Below, one piece after another: positions 5,376 through 5,382 of a stretch of 5,382 nucleotides of DNA. The translations under genes and the position numbers were made by a program. Within the stretch, counting starts at the first letter, position 1. Every line of letters starts with the position of its first letter. Source of the DNA: DATGSF01 sp035302865 (GTDB taxonomy: Bacteria; Bacteroidota; Bacteroidia; Chitinophagales; Chitinophagaceae); contig DATGSF010000237.1 of the NCBI GenBank assembly GCA_035302865.1, positions 1-5,382 on the forward strand, in the 5' to 3' direction. Below the pieces are notes generated by a model. The model did not search any database and was not told the origin of the DNA. It worked only from the letters and a program-made list of their open reading frames with translations.

Positions 5376-5382
5376 AGCTCTT

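Overview
The window is AT-rich (roughly 70% A+T by eye) and looks like a chromosomal stretch of a member of the Bacteroidota, most likely Flavobacteriia-like. The evidence is a transketolase split into separate subunits, an IPExxxDY-family protein (a Bacteroidota-restricted family), a secreted protein with a type IX secretion (T9SS) C-terminal signal, start codons without Shine-Dalgarno sequences, and two TAnnTTTG-type -7 promoter elements.

Layout from left to right: (1) the N-terminal transketolase subunit (+), ending at a strong bidirectional terminator; (2) an HU/IHF-type DNA-binding protein (-), with a good -7 element and a perfect 18-bp palindrome upstream; (3) an IPExxxDY-family protein (-); (4) a short divergent promoter region, then a PLP-fold enzyme of the DegT/DnrJ/EryC1/StrS family (+) whose catalytic lysine position is histidine, as in the sugar 3-dehydratases ColD and RfbH/E1; (5) a bidirectional terminator; (6) a 630-residue secreted T9SS cargo protein (-) built from two copies of a roughly 200-residue module around a middle beta-rich segment; (7) a gene-free right end of about 210 bases with two hairpins that probably terminate minus-strand transcription entering from beyond the window.

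The genes do not form one pathway. They are four or five mostly single-gene transcription units in alternating orientation, separated by terminators: central carbon metabolism, nucleoid structure, an unknown conserved protein, probable deoxysugar biosynthesis and a surface or secreted protein. I see no CRISPR array, tRNA, rRNA, complete insertion sequence or phage gene, and no convincing new multigene system. The points most worth a second look are the Lys-to-His sugar enzyme that also lacks the iron-sulfur cysteines of RfbH and stands alone, the duplicated module of the T9SS protein, the palindrome over the HU promoter, and the transketolase half without its partner beside it.
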